Assembly: GCA_902618795.1 (NCBI GenBank)
Contig: CACNCF010000002.1
Location: 62,001 to 126,000, forward strand
Reading direction: 5' to 3'
Origin: an uncultured Prochlorococcus sp.
GTDB lineage: Bacteria; Cyanobacteriota; Cyanobacteriia; PCC-6307; Cyanobiaceae
DNA: 64,000 nt
In this document: positions 19,055-28,953 of the stretch, one piece after another
Layout of the letters: the number at the start of each line of letters is the position of its first letter
Numbering within the stretch: position 1 is the stretch's first letter
Made by a program: the position numbers and the translations under genes
The notes under the pieces: generated by a model
The model's database searches: none
Seen by the model: only the letters and a program-made list of their open reading frames with translations
Told to the model about the DNA's origin: nothing

Positions 19055-19963
19055 TTAGTCCTTTTTTTTAATAAAAATTTCTGATTTTTCTGACTCTTTT
19101 TTATTAATATCACTGATGATATTATCACCTAAGTCTGTCTTTTGGGATGAGACATTTTTACTTAAAGATGCTTTATTTGCTCCCATAGAGTTTTGATTAC
19201 CAATGAATTTTGCAAGAAGTTCTTGTAACCTGCTACTGGTTATTGGCCTTTCGAGTTTGCCTTGGCTTGCTAATGATAACGTACCTGTCTCTTCAGAAAC
19301 AACAATACAAATACATCTGTCAAATCTTTCTGTAATTCCTAATGCTGCCAAATGTCTTGTGCCATATCTACTTATCCCTTGTCTTGAGAGAGGAAGTATT
19401 ACTCCAGCAGAGATTATTTTATTCCCTTTTACAAGAACTGCTCCATCATGTAAAGGCGTGTCTGTTGCAAAAAGGTTTATTAAAAGGTCAGTTGATAATT
19501 GCGCATCAATATTAGTACCTGAATATAAAAAATCTTCAGGTCTTAAATCACTCCCCAAATCTACAACGATTAAAGCGCCTCTTCTATTTTGAGAGAGTTT
19601 ACCTGCAGTATCAACTAACTGAGTAATGGTAGTTGAAGTTGCTCTAAATTCCTTTGGTGGATTCCCAAGTAATACAGCTAGCCTCCCAGTGCCTAGTAGT
19701 TCCATTAATCTTCTTAACTCTCCTTGCCAAAGGATCGCTAATGAGAGAGAGCAAGCGAGTACTACAGCATCAATTAATTTTGATGTTAGGGGTAAGTATG
19801 CATATCTTTGAATAAACCATGCGGATGATACTAAAAACAAATATCCTCTCAGAAGCCATAATGTCCTTTGTTCTTTTACTCTAGAGAATAATAAAAGTCC
19901 GAAACCAACAGCAAATAAGACATCTAATAAAAGCTTTAAATTTATAATTCCCCAGAAATTCAC
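19055..19963 (-). CDS. cdaA: Membrane-bound diadenylate cyclase (c-di-AMP synthase)
   Basis: This 302-residue protein has three N-terminal membrane helices followed by a DAC domain. The catalytic DGA motif is at residues 173-175 within TPLHDGAVLV, and the RHxAA-like motif appears as TRHLAALG about 30 residues on, then SEETGTLSL. These are the two ATP-binding motifs of CdaA/DacA enzymes, so activity is likely. A charged tail of about 50 residues rich in Ser and Lys follows the domain. c-di-AMP controls potassium and osmotic balance, and in cyanobacteria it has been tied to night survival. No CdaR or GlmM partner is adjacent; lysA and uppS are. Confidence 0.94.
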   Translation of the reverse strand: MNFWGIINLKLLLDVLFAVGFGLLLFSRVKEQRTLWLLRGYLFLVSSAWFIQRYAYLPLTSKLIDAVVLACSLSLAILWQGELRRLMELLGTGRLAVLLGNPPKEFRATSTTITQLVDTAGKLSQNRRGALIVVDLGSDLRPEDFLYSGTNIDAQLSTDLLINLFATDTPLHDGAVLVKGNKIISAGVILPLSRQGISRYGTRHLAALGITERFDRCICIVVSEETGTLSLASQGKLERPITSSRLQELLAKFIGNQNSMGANKASLSKNVSSQKTDLGDNIISDINKKESEKSEIFIKKKD

Positions 19964-19997
19964 ACTAAAAACAGAATTAATTTAAATTTACCTAATT

Positions 19998-21365
19998 TTA
20001 TTTAATAAAGCGATCAGGCAAAACATCATATTTTAAAAGATCAATTGGACTTTCTCTTTTTTGAATAATCTCTGCTTCTCCATTACAAACTAAAAGGGCT
20101 GCGGGCCTAGGAATTCTGTTGTAGTTAGAACTCATTGAATTATTGTAAGCACCAGTACCAAATACACATATGAGATCTCCAGTTTCGCAATTTGCTAATT
20201 CTATCTCCTTAAACAATACATCTCCTGATTCGCAGTGTTTACCAGCAATTGTATATTTATTTTTAGAGTTAATATTAAAAGGGTTTTTTACCAAGCATGC
20301 AGAGTAATTTGATTGATATGTTATTGGCCTTGGATTATCACTCATCCCTCCATCAACAGACAGATAAGTTCTGATTCCAGGAATTTCTTTAAAAGCCCCA
20401 ATTTTGTAAATTGTTATGCCTGCTGTAGATACGATAGATCTTCCAGGTTCACACATCAATTTTGGCAGATCTAAATTGTGTTTTTTACAAGCTTTAACAA
20501 CCGAGTTGGAAATGGTTTTAACCCATTCATCAATAGAAGGTGGATCGTCATTTATTGTATATTTAATGCCCAAACCCCCTCCAACATTAAGTTCTTTAAT
20601 ATTATGGCCAAATTTTTTGGCGTCTAAAATAACCTTTACCATTATTTCACCTAGATCATTATGAGGGTCTAGTTCAAAGATCTGGGAGCCAATATGAGCA
20701 TGTATTCCTTTTAATTTTAAATGTTTAGTTTCGCTTATGCTGGCAAATAAATTGTTTAAATATTCGATTCCAAAACCAAATTTGCTATCAAATGAACCTG
20801 TTCTTATGTATTCATGTGTATGGCATTCGATTCCTGGAGTAAAGCGTATCATTATTTCTAAATCGTGATTTAATGAATTTGATACTTCCTCTAATCTTCT
20901 TAAGTCATAGTCATTATCTACAATTATTTTGATGTTATTTCTAATTGCGAAATCAATTTCTTTGTCAGATTTGTTATTCCCATGAAAAACAATTTTTTCA
21001 TTTGGTACACCACCCTTTAAAGCAGTTAATAATTCTCCCTCTGACACTGCATCAAGTCCTAAACCTTCTGAGGAAACAAGATTACTCATGAATATAGAGC
21101 TATTCGCTTTGGAAGCATATATTGGGAGAGATTCGCCTGGGTAATATTTTTCTAATGCTTTTTTATAAGCTCTACAAGACTTTCTTAAAGTAATTTCATC
21201 CAATATATAAAGAGGAGAATCATATTTTTTAACTAACTCTTCAATAGAACAGCCACCAACTGACAATTTCCCATCTCCTCCAATGGATGTAGTAATTGGT
21301 ACGATGTTTTTATTAGGACTTTCCAAGTCAATTTTCTGTTTTAAAAAAGATTGTTTTTCTTCCAT
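19998..21365 (-). CDS. lysA: Diaminopimelate decarboxylase
   Basis: This 455-residue fold-III PLP enzyme makes L-lysine from meso-diaminopimelate. The PLP lysine is in YASKANSS, the HxGS motif in HIGSQIF, the phosphate-binding glycine run in GGGLGI, and the C-terminal barrel carries SVDGGMSDNPRP and the conserved CESGD with its catalytic Cys. About 25 extra residues at the N-terminus precede the usual start; a start further in at a later codon is possible, but the stretch looks conserved-like. It is the first gene of a minus-strand run leading into cdaA and is divergent from rimI. Confidence 0.95.
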   Translation of the reverse strand: MEEKQSFLKQKIDLESPNKNIVPITTSIGGDGKLSVGGCSIEELVKKYDSPLYILDEITLRKSCRAYKKALEKYYPGESLPIYASKANSSIFMSNLVSSEGLGLDAVSEGELLTALKGGVPNEKIVFHGNNKSDKEIDFAIRNNIKIIVDNDYDLRRLEEVSNSLNHDLEIMIRFTPGIECHTHEYIRTGSFDSKFGFGIEYLNNLFASISETKHLKLKGIHAHIGSQIFELDPHNDLGEIMVKVILDAKKFGHNIKELNVGGGLGIKYTINDDPPSIDEWVKTISNSVVKACKKHNLDLPKLMCEPGRSIVSTAGITIYKIGAFKEIPGIRTYLSVDGGMSDNPRPITYQSNYSACLVKNPFNINSKNKYTIAGKHCESGDVLFKEIELANCETGDLICVFGTGAYNNSMSSNYNRIPRPAALLVCNGEAEIIQKRESPIDLLKYDVLPDRFIK

Positions 21366-21453
21366 GGGATAACTTTAGATAAAGTTTTGCCAAAACTGTC
21401 ATATTTTATAATGACTCTAAATTTGAACTTTTTAAATATATTTTCATAATAAA

Positions 21454-21894
21454 ATGATATCTATAAAACAAATTAATGAGAAAGATATTGATTTATGTTA
21501 TGAATTAGATTCAAATACGATTTCCCTATGGAGCAAGAAACAATGGGCTAACGAATTTAAAAAAGAAGGTACAAAAATCTTTGGATTATTAATTGAAAAT
21601 TTAGTTATTGGAATATGTGTTTTTCAGGTAGTTCTTGATGAAGCTCAAATAAATTATTTTGTTGTAAATAAGAAATTTAGGAAAAAGGGTTTTGGAACGT
21701 ATTTTATGAGGTATTTAATAAAAAAATGTGAAAAATTAAATCTAAAAAAAATACTATTGGAGGTTTCTCAGGGCAATGTTACTGCTGAAAGATTCTATAG
21801 TCGCTTTAATTTTTCTACTTTAGGAATAAGAAAAAATTATTATAAAGATGGTTCACATGCTCTTTTAAAAGAAAAAAAATTAACAACAAAATAA
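21454..21894 (+). CDS. rimI: GNAT acetyltransferase, probable ribosomal-protein alanine acetyltransferase
   Basis: The 146-residue protein is a single GNAT domain. The acetyl-CoA loop is FRKKGFGTYF, matching R/Q-x-x-G-x-G/A, with a preceding YFVVNKKFR beta strand and a C-terminal VSQGNVTAERFYSRFNFSTLGIRKNYY, which is the RimI-like signature for N-terminal acetylation. RimI acetylates ribosomal protein S18 in enteric bacteria; the exact substrate here is inferred. It is divergent from lysA and upstream of clpC. Confidence 0.82.
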   Translation: MISIKQINEKDIDLCYELDSNTISLWSKKQWANEFKKEGTKIFGLLIENLVIGICVFQVVLDEAQINYFVVNKKFRKKGFGTYFMRYLIKKCEKLNLKKILLEVSQGNVTAERFYSRFNFSTLGIRKNYYKDGSHALLKEKKLTTK

Positions 21895-21991
21895 TGTAAA
21901 AATTTAATTGTTCGGATAACCAGAATCCTTGAAATTACTATAATTTCTTGCTATATCACTAAAAAAGTTCAATTTAATTTGATAAATTATA

Positions 21992-22011
21992 CTTTTGGGT
22001 ATTCACAAAAG
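21992..22011 (+). repeat. Inverted repeat upstream of clpC
   Basis: CTTTTG and CAAAAG form a 6-base inverted repeat around an 8-base centre, about 20 bases before a TTGACA-like -35 box for clpC. The spacing would suit a regulator site, but the arms are short and AT-rich and could occur by chance. Confidence 0.25.
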
Positions 22012-22029
22012 CTCATTCTGAACACAAAA

Positions 22030-22058
22030 TTGACATATTACTGGTAGGTTATTAATAG
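22030..22058 (+). promoter_or_regulatory. Candidate clpC promoter
   Basis: A perfect TTGACA -35 hexamer is followed after a 17-base spacer by TAATAG, a poor -10 match. The clpC ATG lies 15 bases further on, with AGGAATTT near it as a weak ribosome site. The -35 is striking in this AT-rich region, but the -10 is weak and the leader would be very short. Confidence 0.35.
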
Positions 22059-22073
22059 GAATTTAATCTTCTA

Positions 22074-24599
22074 ATGTTTGAAAGATTTACAGAAAAGGCT
22101 ATAAAGGTCATCATGCTTGCTCAAGAGGAAGCTAGAAGACTTGGTCATAATTTTGTTGGAACTGAACAGATTCTTTTGGGGTTAATTGGAGAAGGGACTG
22201 GGGTCGCAGCGAAAGTACTTAAATCACTTGGAGTTAATTTAAAAGATTCAAGGATAGAGGTGGAAAAGATAATAGGAAGAGGATCAGGATTTGTAGCTGT
22301 AGAAATACCTTTTACTCCAAGGGCTAAAAGAGTTTTAGAACTATCTTTAGAAGAGGCTCGTCAACTCGGCCACAATTATATTGGTACAGAACATTTGTTG
22401 TTAGGTTTAATAAGAGAAGGTGAAGGTGTGGCTGCAAGAGTACTTGAAAATCTTAATATTGACCTTACAAAAGTTAGAACTCAAGTTATAAGGATGCTAG
22501 GTGAAACAGCTGAAGTTGGCTCAGGGGCCAGTACAACTAAGGGCAACTTAAAAACTGCTACTCTTGATGAATTCGGAACAAATTTAACAAAATTAGCAAG
22601 TGAATCAAAATTAGATCCAGTCGTTGGACGCCATTCAGAAATAGATCGTGTAGTTCAAATATTAGGTAGGAGGACAAAAAATAATCCTGTTCTTATTGGG
22701 GAGCCAGGTGTTGGTAAAACAGCTATCGCAGAAGGTTTAGCTCAAAGAATACAAACTGGTGATATACCAGACATACTTGAAGATAAAAGAGTTTTGACCC
22801 TTGACATAGGTCTTTTGGTAGCAGGAACAAAATACAGAGGTGAATTTGAAGAAAGGTTAAAAAAAATAATGGAAGAAATTAAATCAGCTGGTAACGTCAT
22901 TCTTGTAATAGACGAAGTGCATACTTTAATTGGTGCTGGAGCTGCTGAAGGAGCTATAGATGCAGCAAATATACTCAAGCCTGCACTAGCTAGAGGCGAA
23001 CTTCAATGTATTGGAGCAACAACTCTAGATGAATATAGAAAACATATTGAAAGAGATGCTGCTCTAGAAAGAAGATTTCAGCCTGTAATGGTAGGGGAGC
23101 CATCAATAGAAGATACAATCGAAATTTTAAAAGGTCTCAGAGAGCGTTACGAACAACATCATCGTCTAAAAATCACTGATGATGCCCTAGAGGCCGCCGC
23201 TCATTTAGGAGATCGTTATATATCTGACAGATTTTTACCTGATAAAGCTATTGACCTCATCGACGAGGCTGGTAGTAGAGTACGATTAATAAACTCTAAA
23301 CTACCTCCTGAAGCAAAACAGATTGATAGAGAGCTAAGACAAATCCAAAAACAGAAGGAAGAATCTGTAAGAGACCAAAATTTCGATCAAGCTGGCCAAT
23401 TACGTGAAAAAGAGATGGAATTGTCCGCGAAAATTAAAGAGGTGTTGGCTAACAATAAAGAATCTACAGCTGGGAATCAATCTGATGATGATAATTCTGT
23501 AAAAAGTGATTCACAACTTTTACAAAATCCTTTTGTTAGTGAAGAAGATGTAGCACATATTGTTGCTTCATGGACAGGAGTTCCTGTTCAAAAATTAACA
23601 GAAACTGAATCAGTCAAGCTTCTTAATATGGAGGAAACACTTCACAAAAGACTAATTGGACAAGACGAAGCTGTAAAAGCTGTCTCAAGAGCTATAAGAA
23701 GAGCAAGAGTTGGATTAAAAAATCCTAATAGACCCATCGCAAGTTTTATCTTTTCTGGTCCTACTGGTGTTGGTAAAACTGAATTGACTAAATCATTAGC
23801 TTCATATTTCTTCGGTAGTGAAGAAGCAATGATCAGATTAGATATGTCGGAATTTATGGAAAGACATACAGTCAGTAAACTTATAGGATCGCCTCCTGGT
23901 TATGTTGGTTTTAATGAAGGTGGTCAGCTTACTGAAGCGGTTAGAAGACGTCCCTATACAGTCGTTTTATTTGATGAAGTTGAAAAGGCTCATCCAGATG
24001 TTTTCAACTTATTGTTGCAACTACTTGAAGACGGAAGATTAACTGACTCCAAAGGTAGAACTGTAGATTTTAAAAATACATTGCTAATAATGACCTCTAA
24101 TATCGGTTCGAAAGTAATCGAAAAAGGAGGAGGAGGACTAGGATTCGAATTCTCAGGTGATTCAGTTGAAGATAGCCAATACAATAGAATTAAATCACTA
24201 GTAAATGAAGAACTTAAGCAGTACTTTAGGCCTGAATTTTTAAATAGACTTGATGAAATAATTGTTTTCAGACAACTAACTAAAAATGAAGTTAAAGAAA
24301 TAGCTGAAATAATGTTGCAAGAAGTTTTTGTCCGATTACAAGATAAAGGAATTAAATTAAATGTTACCGATGCTTTCAAAGAAAGACTTGTTGAAGAAGG
24401 TTATAATCCTTCATACGGAGCAAGACCATTGAGGAGGGCAGTTATGCGTTTACTCGAAGATAGTTTAGCTGAAGAAGTTCTTTCTGGGAGGATAAAAGAT
24501 GGAGATAATGCTTTAGTTGATATAGATGATAATAAAAAAGTTACAATAAATATTTCTTCTGAAGAATCTTCTCAAGAGCTAGCAGGTGCTAATTTCTAA
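22074..24599 (+). CDS. clpC: ClpC, HSP100 AAA+ unfoldase of the Clp protease
   Basis: This 841-residue chaperone begins with two Clp_N repeats (about residues 1-145). The first AAA+ domain has Walker A GEPGVGKT at residue 209, the second has GPTGVGKT at residue 562, and a UVR-like coiled segment (about residues 415-450) marks the ClpC type rather than ClpB. The tail keeps GARPLRRA, the sensor 2 motif. ClpC feeds unfolded proteins to the ClpP/ClpR core and is essential in cyanobacteria. It stands with its own upstream region and is followed 15 bases later by a dehydrogenase gene. Confidence 0.97.
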   Translation: MFERFTEKAIKVIMLAQEEARRLGHNFVGTEQILLGLIGEGTGVAAKVLKSLGVNLKDSRIEVEKIIGRGSGFVAVEIPFTPRAKRVLELSLEEARQLGHNYIGTEHLLLGLIREGEGVAARVLENLNIDLTKVRTQVIRMLGETAEVGSGASTTKGNLKTATLDEFGTNLTKLASESKLDPVVGRHSEIDRVVQILGRRTKNNPVLIGEPGVGKTAIAEGLAQRIQTGDIPDILEDKRVLTLDIGLLVAGTKYRGEFEERLKKIMEEIKSAGNVILVIDEVHTLIGAGAAEGAIDAANILKPALARGELQCIGATTLDEYRKHIERDAALERRFQPVMVGEPSIEDTIEILKGLRERYEQHHRLKITDDALEAAAHLGDRYISDRFLPDKAIDLIDEAGSRVRLINSKLPPEAKQIDRELRQIQKQKEESVRDQNFDQAGQLREKEMELSAKIKEVLANNKESTAGNQSDDDNSVKSDSQLLQNPFVSEEDVAHIVASWTGVPVQKLTETESVKLLNMEETLHKRLIGQDEAVKAVSRAIRRARVGLKNPNRPIASFIFSGPTGVGKTELTKSLASYFFGSEEAMIRLDMSEFMERHTVSKLIGSPPGYVGFNEGGQLTEAVRRRPYTVVLFDEVEKAHPDVFNLLLQLLEDGRLTDSKGRTVDFKNTLLIMTSNIGSKVIEKGGGGLGFEFSGDSVEDSQYNRIKSLVNEELKQYFRPEFLNRLDEIIVFRQLTKNEVKEIAEIMLQEVFVRLQDKGIKLNVTDAFKERLVEEGYNPSYGARPLRRAVMRLLEDSLAEEVLSGRIKDGDNALVDIDDNKKVTINISSEESSQELAGANF

Positions 24600-24614
24600 T
24601 TATCCAAATTAAAT

Positions 24615-25706
24615 ATGCAGTCAATCTCTCCAGAAACTATTTATAGGGGAAATTATGCTTGGGAAGAGTCTTTACCTCAAATTACTAAATTAACTAAAAG
24701 TCCATTAATTCTAGGTAGAGGAATTCAAACGAATAATTTGAGAAATAATATTATTAATGATTTAAAAAATCATAAACTTAATGTTAATTCTGCTAATTTA
24801 CAATTTGATTGTTGTTACGAAGATATTTCAAGAGTTAAGAAAATCATTTCAAATAATAGTAATGATTCAGTTATCGCAGCTGGAGGTGGCAAAGTTCTAG
24901 ATTCTGGAAAATATATAGCCGAGTCTCTTAATATCCCTTGTATCACAGTCCCCCTTAGTGCCTCTACATGTGCAGGTTGGACAGCCTTATCAAATATATA
25001 TACAAAGGATGGTCAATTCATAAAGGATGTAGCATTAAAATCTTGTCCGAAAATACTAGTTTATGATCATAAATTTATTCAAACAGCTCCATCAAGAACT
25101 CTTGCAAGTGGCATTGCAGATGCCTTGGCAAAATGGTACGAATCCTCAATAACAAGTTCAACGATAGATGACGGTCTTGTTCAACAAGCAATTCAGATAT
25201 CAAGAGTTTTAAGAGATCAACTATTAATAGATGGAGAAAAAGCGTTTAAGGGTCAATTTAAAAATTATCCTTCTTGGCAAAATACTATAGAAGCATGTGG
25301 ACTTACAGCAGGATTAGTTGGTGGTATTGGTGGAGAAAAGTGTAGGACTGCAGCAGCACATGCTATTCATAATGCAATTACTCAGTTAATCACCCCTAAT
25401 AAATTCTTACATGGTGAGATAGTTGGGGTTGGATTATTATTGCAATTAAGATTAGAAGAAATGAAGAATAATAATAAATTAGCTGATCAATCAATTAAAC
25501 AATTATGTGTTCTCATGAAAGAATTGAATTTGCCAACTACTATAGGACAACTTGGAATAAATATTTTTGAAAATAATAATTTAGAGAAAATTGCTGATTT
25601 TACTTGTCGAGATAAATCTGAGATTCACTTTTTGCCTTTTGAAATTAATAAACGAGACATAATAGAGGTCATTTCAAATTTTGAACAACAAAGAATTAAA
25701 ATATAA
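24615..25706 (+). CDS. Glycerol-dehydrogenase-like, metal-dependent alcohol dehydrogenase
   Basis: This 363-residue protein belongs to the GldA branch of the iron/zinc-dependent alcohol dehydrogenases. It has the NAD-binding AAGGGKVLD loop, the PLSASTCAGWTALS segment, and the metal ligands expected of an active enzyme: the Asp in SGIADALAKWYE, His in AHAIHNAI and His in FLHGEIVGVG. Glycerol is the family substrate, but the true one is unknown here. It lies between clpC and an alpha/beta hydrolase, with gaps of 15 and 8 bases; a metabolic link with the hydrolase is possible but unproven. Confidence 0.8.
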   Translation: MQSISPETIYRGNYAWEESLPQITKLTKSPLILGRGIQTNNLRNNIINDLKNHKLNVNSANLQFDCCYEDISRVKKIISNNSNDSVIAAGGGKVLDSGKYIAESLNIPCITVPLSASTCAGWTALSNIYTKDGQFIKDVALKSCPKILVYDHKFIQTAPSRTLASGIADALAKWYESSITSSTIDDGLVQQAIQISRVLRDQLLIDGEKAFKGQFKNYPSWQNTIEACGLTAGLVGGIGGEKCRTAAAHAIHNAITQLITPNKFLHGEIVGVGLLLQLRLEEMKNNNKLADQSIKQLCVLMKELNLPTTIGQLGINIFENNNLEKIADFTCRDKSEIHFLPFEINKRDIIEVISNFEQQRIKI

Positions 25707-25714
25707 ACATTTTT

Positions 25715-26614
25715 TTGACTAAAAACAATTTTAAACAATTAAGTGATTTAAATGCAGAATTTTTTGAAAGTGCCAAATTGTCACTATTAGACCCTTTAGG
25801 TCTTTATTTGGCAAATGATGTTAAGTGGATAAAACTCAACCAAAACTGGAATTCTTTAAAATTCCCAGTAGTTATGGGAGGGAAAGGGCCACCTATACTT
25901 CTTCTACATGGATTTGATAGTAGTTTTTTAGAATTCAGGAGAATATATAAATCACTAAAAAGAAATTTTCAAGTTATTGTTCCTGATCTGCTGGGTTTTG
26001 GTTTTAGTCCCAGGTGCGCAACAAATGAATACAATTCCTCTAAAATAATTTCACATTTAATTGATCTCCTTAAGACCTTAAAGATAGTAAAAAATCTAAA
26101 AATTATTGGTGCCTCAATGGGAGGCTCAACAGCTTTAAAACTATCTTTTGAAATTCCTGAATATATTGATAAGATTGTTCTTTTGTCCCCCGCAGGATTG
26201 TTTGGAGAACCTAGGAGTATCCCTTTTCCTCTTAATCAAATTGGCGCCTCATTTCTTGGATTGCCTCAGGTCAGAAAAAGTCTTTGCAGGCAAGCATTTG
26301 CTTTCCCAGATAAATGTGTTGGTGAGATGGAAGAGCAAATTGCTTCAATTCATCTAGGTTGTAAAGGATGGAGGAATTCACTTGCATCATTTGCAAAAAG
26401 TGGTGGGTTTGCAGGGACTCAAAAATATATCCAAAATATTCCAATTAAAACATTATGTGGAGAAAATGATCGTATTCTTGGAAAAAAAGAGATTAAAAAT
26501 ATAAGAAGTATTGAAAAATTAAATTTTGTAGGGTTACAAAATTGTGGTCATCTTCCACATATAGATCTACCGTCATTATCTAGTAAAATTATCCAAGATT
26601 ATTTTTTGGAATAA
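25715..26614 (+). CDS. Alpha/beta-hydrolase fold protein
   Basis: This 299-residue hydrolase has the oxyanion loop LLHGFDSSFLEFR, the nucleophile elbow GASMGGS with the catalytic Ser, an Asp candidate in CGENDRI and the His in NCGHLPHID, so the catalytic triad looks complete. Substrate is unknown; related cyanobacterial proteins are listed only as hydrolases. It uses a TTG start 8 bases after the previous gene, and the tracked start is kept because no in-frame ATG lies before the conserved domain. It converges with cdsA. Confidence 0.85.
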   Translation: MTKNNFKQLSDLNAEFFESAKLSLLDPLGLYLANDVKWIKLNQNWNSLKFPVVMGGKGPPILLLHGFDSSFLEFRRIYKSLKRNFQVIVPDLLGFGFSPRCATNEYNSSKIISHLIDLLKTLKIVKNLKIIGASMGGSTALKLSFEIPEYIDKIVLLSPAGLFGEPRSIPFPLNQIGASFLGLPQVRKSLCRQAFAFPDKCVGEMEEQIASIHLGCKGWRNSLASFAKSGGFAGTQKYIQNIPIKTLCGENDRILGKKEIKNIRSIEKLNFVGLQNCGHLPHIDLPSLSSKIIQDYFLE

Positions 26615-26621
26615 AAGTTTT

Positions 26622-27482
26622 TTAATAATTTAGATACTTGAGAATTACAAAAATATAATACAAAACTGATGGAGTAAAGATGTAACTGTCAATTCTGTCA
26701 AGAATCCCTCCATGTCCCGGTAAAAAAGTTCCTGAATCTTTTATTTTTGCATCTCTCTTCATCATAGATTCAATTAAATCTCCAACTAATGCCATAAGAG
26801 AAATTGAAATTCCATATATTATTCCAACAAATAATGGATTTTCCCAATTCATTAAAAATGCGAAAAATATTGCTAGTAAAGTTGAACAGAATATTCCTCC
26901 AATTAAACCTTCTATAGTTTTGCTTGGAGATATTGGAGATAGAGATGTTTTACCAAATGCCTTTCCAATGAAAAAAGAGCCAATATCACTAGCAACAATT
27001 AAAAAACAAGAAGTTAAAGTTAAATGAAGACCGGTAGTATTCGATAAGTTCTCAAACGACATAAAACCCTGATTTGAACTTATTATCACTGAATCTAATT
27101 CCCTTAACTTAATCCAGTAACTAGGTAAAAAACCTAAATAGAATAATCCAAAAATAGAGGCTGCAATATCTGAAATTGTCCCAGGTTTTGGTTGCAAAAG
27201 TAACCAAGTGCATATCCCAACTGAACAGATTGGTAAAATTGAATTTGAAATTTCTCCCTCAAGCACACCAATGGACTCAAGATAAGTAGAAACTATAATA
27301 ATAAAGGATGAAAATAATGTGGTTTTTGTAGCTGGTCTTATTCCTTTAAATTCTGCCATTCTAAAAAATTCTAATAATGCTAAATATGTAAGCAAAGCAG
27401 TTGCTAATGTAAAAAACCATCCGCCCAACAAAACAACAATTAAACCAAAAATTCCTATAAGTAATCCGCTTCTTAATCTCAT
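26622..27482 (-). CDS. cdsA: Phosphatidate cytidylyltransferase (CDP-diglyceride synthase)
   Basis: The 286-residue integral membrane protein carries the full CdsA signature near its end: SMMKRDAKIKDSGTFLPGHG, followed at once by GILDRID, with the metal- and CTP-binding acidic and His residues. About seven to eight hydrophobic helices precede it. It makes CDP-diacylglycerol, the precursor of phosphatidylglycerol, the only phospholipid of cyanobacterial thylakoids. It is the second gene of a minus-strand pair, 9 bases behind a PLP decarboxylase gene. Confidence 0.95.
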   Translation of the reverse strand: MRLRSGLLIGIFGLIVVLLGGWFFTLATALLTYLALLEFFRMAEFKGIRPATKTTLFSSFIIIVSTYLESIGVLEGEISNSILPICSVGICTWLLLQPKPGTISDIAASIFGLFYLGFLPSYWIKLRELDSVIISSNQGFMSFENLSNTTGLHLTLTSCFLIVASDIGSFFIGKAFGKTSLSPISPSKTIEGLIGGIFCSTLLAIFFAFLMNWENPLFVGIIYGISISLMALVGDLIESMMKRDAKIKDSGTFLPGHGGILDRIDSYIFTPSVLYYIFVILKYLNY

Positions 27483-27491
27483 ATGAAATTG

Positions 27492-28889
27492 CTATGTTTC
27501 TAAGACTCTTATATTAAAATTTACCAGATCTTTGTTGCATAAACTTTGATTATTTATCCAATTAAACCTATCTATATCAATTTTTTCGCCAGGAATTAGT
27601 AGAGGTATCCCAGGAGGATAGGGACAAACAATATCTCCAGATATTTTATTTAATGATTGTGAGAAAGAAATACTCCGAGTCTTACTTCTCCAAGCAATTC
27701 CAATTTCGATTTCGGGAGCTTGAACTAATTTAAAGGGCGATTTGAACACTTCTAAACTTTTTGATTTTTTGGAATTTAATAGTAATTTTTTCCATAACTT
27801 TGTAAATAAATTGAGAAAATCTTTTTGATTTCCAAATCCTAAGCAAAAAGTGAGAGTCATCATTTCTGGTAATTCGGCAATAAGGCCATTTCTATAAAAA
27901 AAATTATCGGCAGTAAAACCATCAATCCCAGCCTGTGAGGTATTTACTACAATTTTTAAGGGGTCTTGAGTTTCTATGAGAGGAATATTTTTTTGAATTA
28001 ATTTTTTATAAATACTTTTTGCCTCTAAAATTCTTTTTTGATATTTTGATAAACTTTTTTTGTTTATCCAGTCCCTAATAGACTCTTCACAAGAAGAAAG
28101 TAATAGGGAACTTGGACTGGTGGTTTGCAGCAAACTAATACTTTTGATTAAATTACCTTCATTTATTAGATTCCCTTTGTACCAAAGTACCGCCGTTTGA
28201 GTTAATCCATTGAGAGACTTATGTAATGAATTAACGACTAAATCAGCGTTTGATGATAAGGCAGGTTTTGGCAAATTTAGGTTTTCACAAAAAAGGAAAT
28301 ATGAACCATGGGCTTCATCAACTAAAACAGGTAAATTTTTTTGATGACAACAATCTATTAAAGGCTCTAAATCTCCCGCATAACCATGATAAAAAGGATT
28401 AACAAGAATAACCCCTGCAATTTTATTCTCATCAAAATTTAATTTTTTAAATACATTTTCTAACCAAATTTTTGTAATTGGTTTGTAATGACCCGTTACA
28501 GTTGAAAATTCTAGGTCAAAAAATATTGGATTAATATTCTGCATAGCACAGATTTTTATAACACTTATATGAACATTTCTAGGCATCAGGATATTTTCGC
28601 CTGGATTTGCCATCGCAATTACTGCTGATTGTATTAATCCGGAAGCTCCATTAACTCCAAAAAAACATCCTTTAGCCCCAAATTTGTCGGAGAATTCTTT
28701 TTGAGATTTAGCAATTAATCCGCTTTGGGATAGTGGAGAGCCTATCTCTGGTAGTTCGGGCAAATCCCAGTAACCAGGTGGATATTTTAATAACTTCACT
28801 AATTTCTTTGGCAAAGCTGCCCCTCTGTTATGAGCGGGAAAGAATAAAGACTTTAAAAACTTTTTAGTTAGAAAAGATGAAATGCTCAT
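27492..28889 (-). CDS. PLP-dependent Orn/Lys/Arg decarboxylase family protein
   Basis: This 465-residue fold-I PLP enzyme has HNRGAALP near the start (residues 19-26), the Asp-rich LVDEAHGSYF motif, and the PLP lysine in VNSLHKSLNG. The shape matches the major domain of bacterial arginine/lysine/ornithine decarboxylases, with the short C-terminal domain. It lacks the N-terminal wing domain of enteric inducible forms and is close to the smaller SpeA-like and lysine decarboxylases found in cyanobacteria. The substrate, arginine or lysine, cannot be set from sequence; an agmatine role in polyamine synthesis is plausible. It precedes cdsA by 9 bases. Confidence 0.85.
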   Translation of the reverse strand: MSISSFLTKKFLKSLFFPAHNRGAALPKKLVKLLKYPPGYWDLPELPEIGSPLSQSGLIAKSQKEFSDKFGAKGCFFGVNGASGLIQSAVIAMANPGENILMPRNVHISVIKICAMQNINPIFFDLEFSTVTGHYKPITKIWLENVFKKLNFDENKIAGVILVNPFYHGYAGDLEPLIDCCHQKNLPVLVDEAHGSYFLFCENLNLPKPALSSNADLVVNSLHKSLNGLTQTAVLWYKGNLINEGNLIKSISLLQTTSPSSLLLSSCEESIRDWINKKSLSKYQKRILEAKSIYKKLIQKNIPLIETQDPLKIVVNTSQAGIDGFTADNFFYRNGLIAELPEMMTLTFCLGFGNQKDFLNLFTKLWKKLLLNSKKSKSLEVFKSPFKLVQAPEIEIGIAWRSKTRSISFSQSLNKISGDIVCPYPPGIPLLIPGEKIDIDRFNWINNQSLCNKDLVNFNIRVLET

Positions 28890-28953
28890 AAAGTATTATT
28901 GACATATATAGAATGGGTTATATGGTAATCTTTTTTGATATTTTTTAACTTTA

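Noticed and set aside
23990-24379. 129-residue ORF opposite clpC
   Set aside because: It lies wholly within a well-conserved AAA+ coding region and has no own features.
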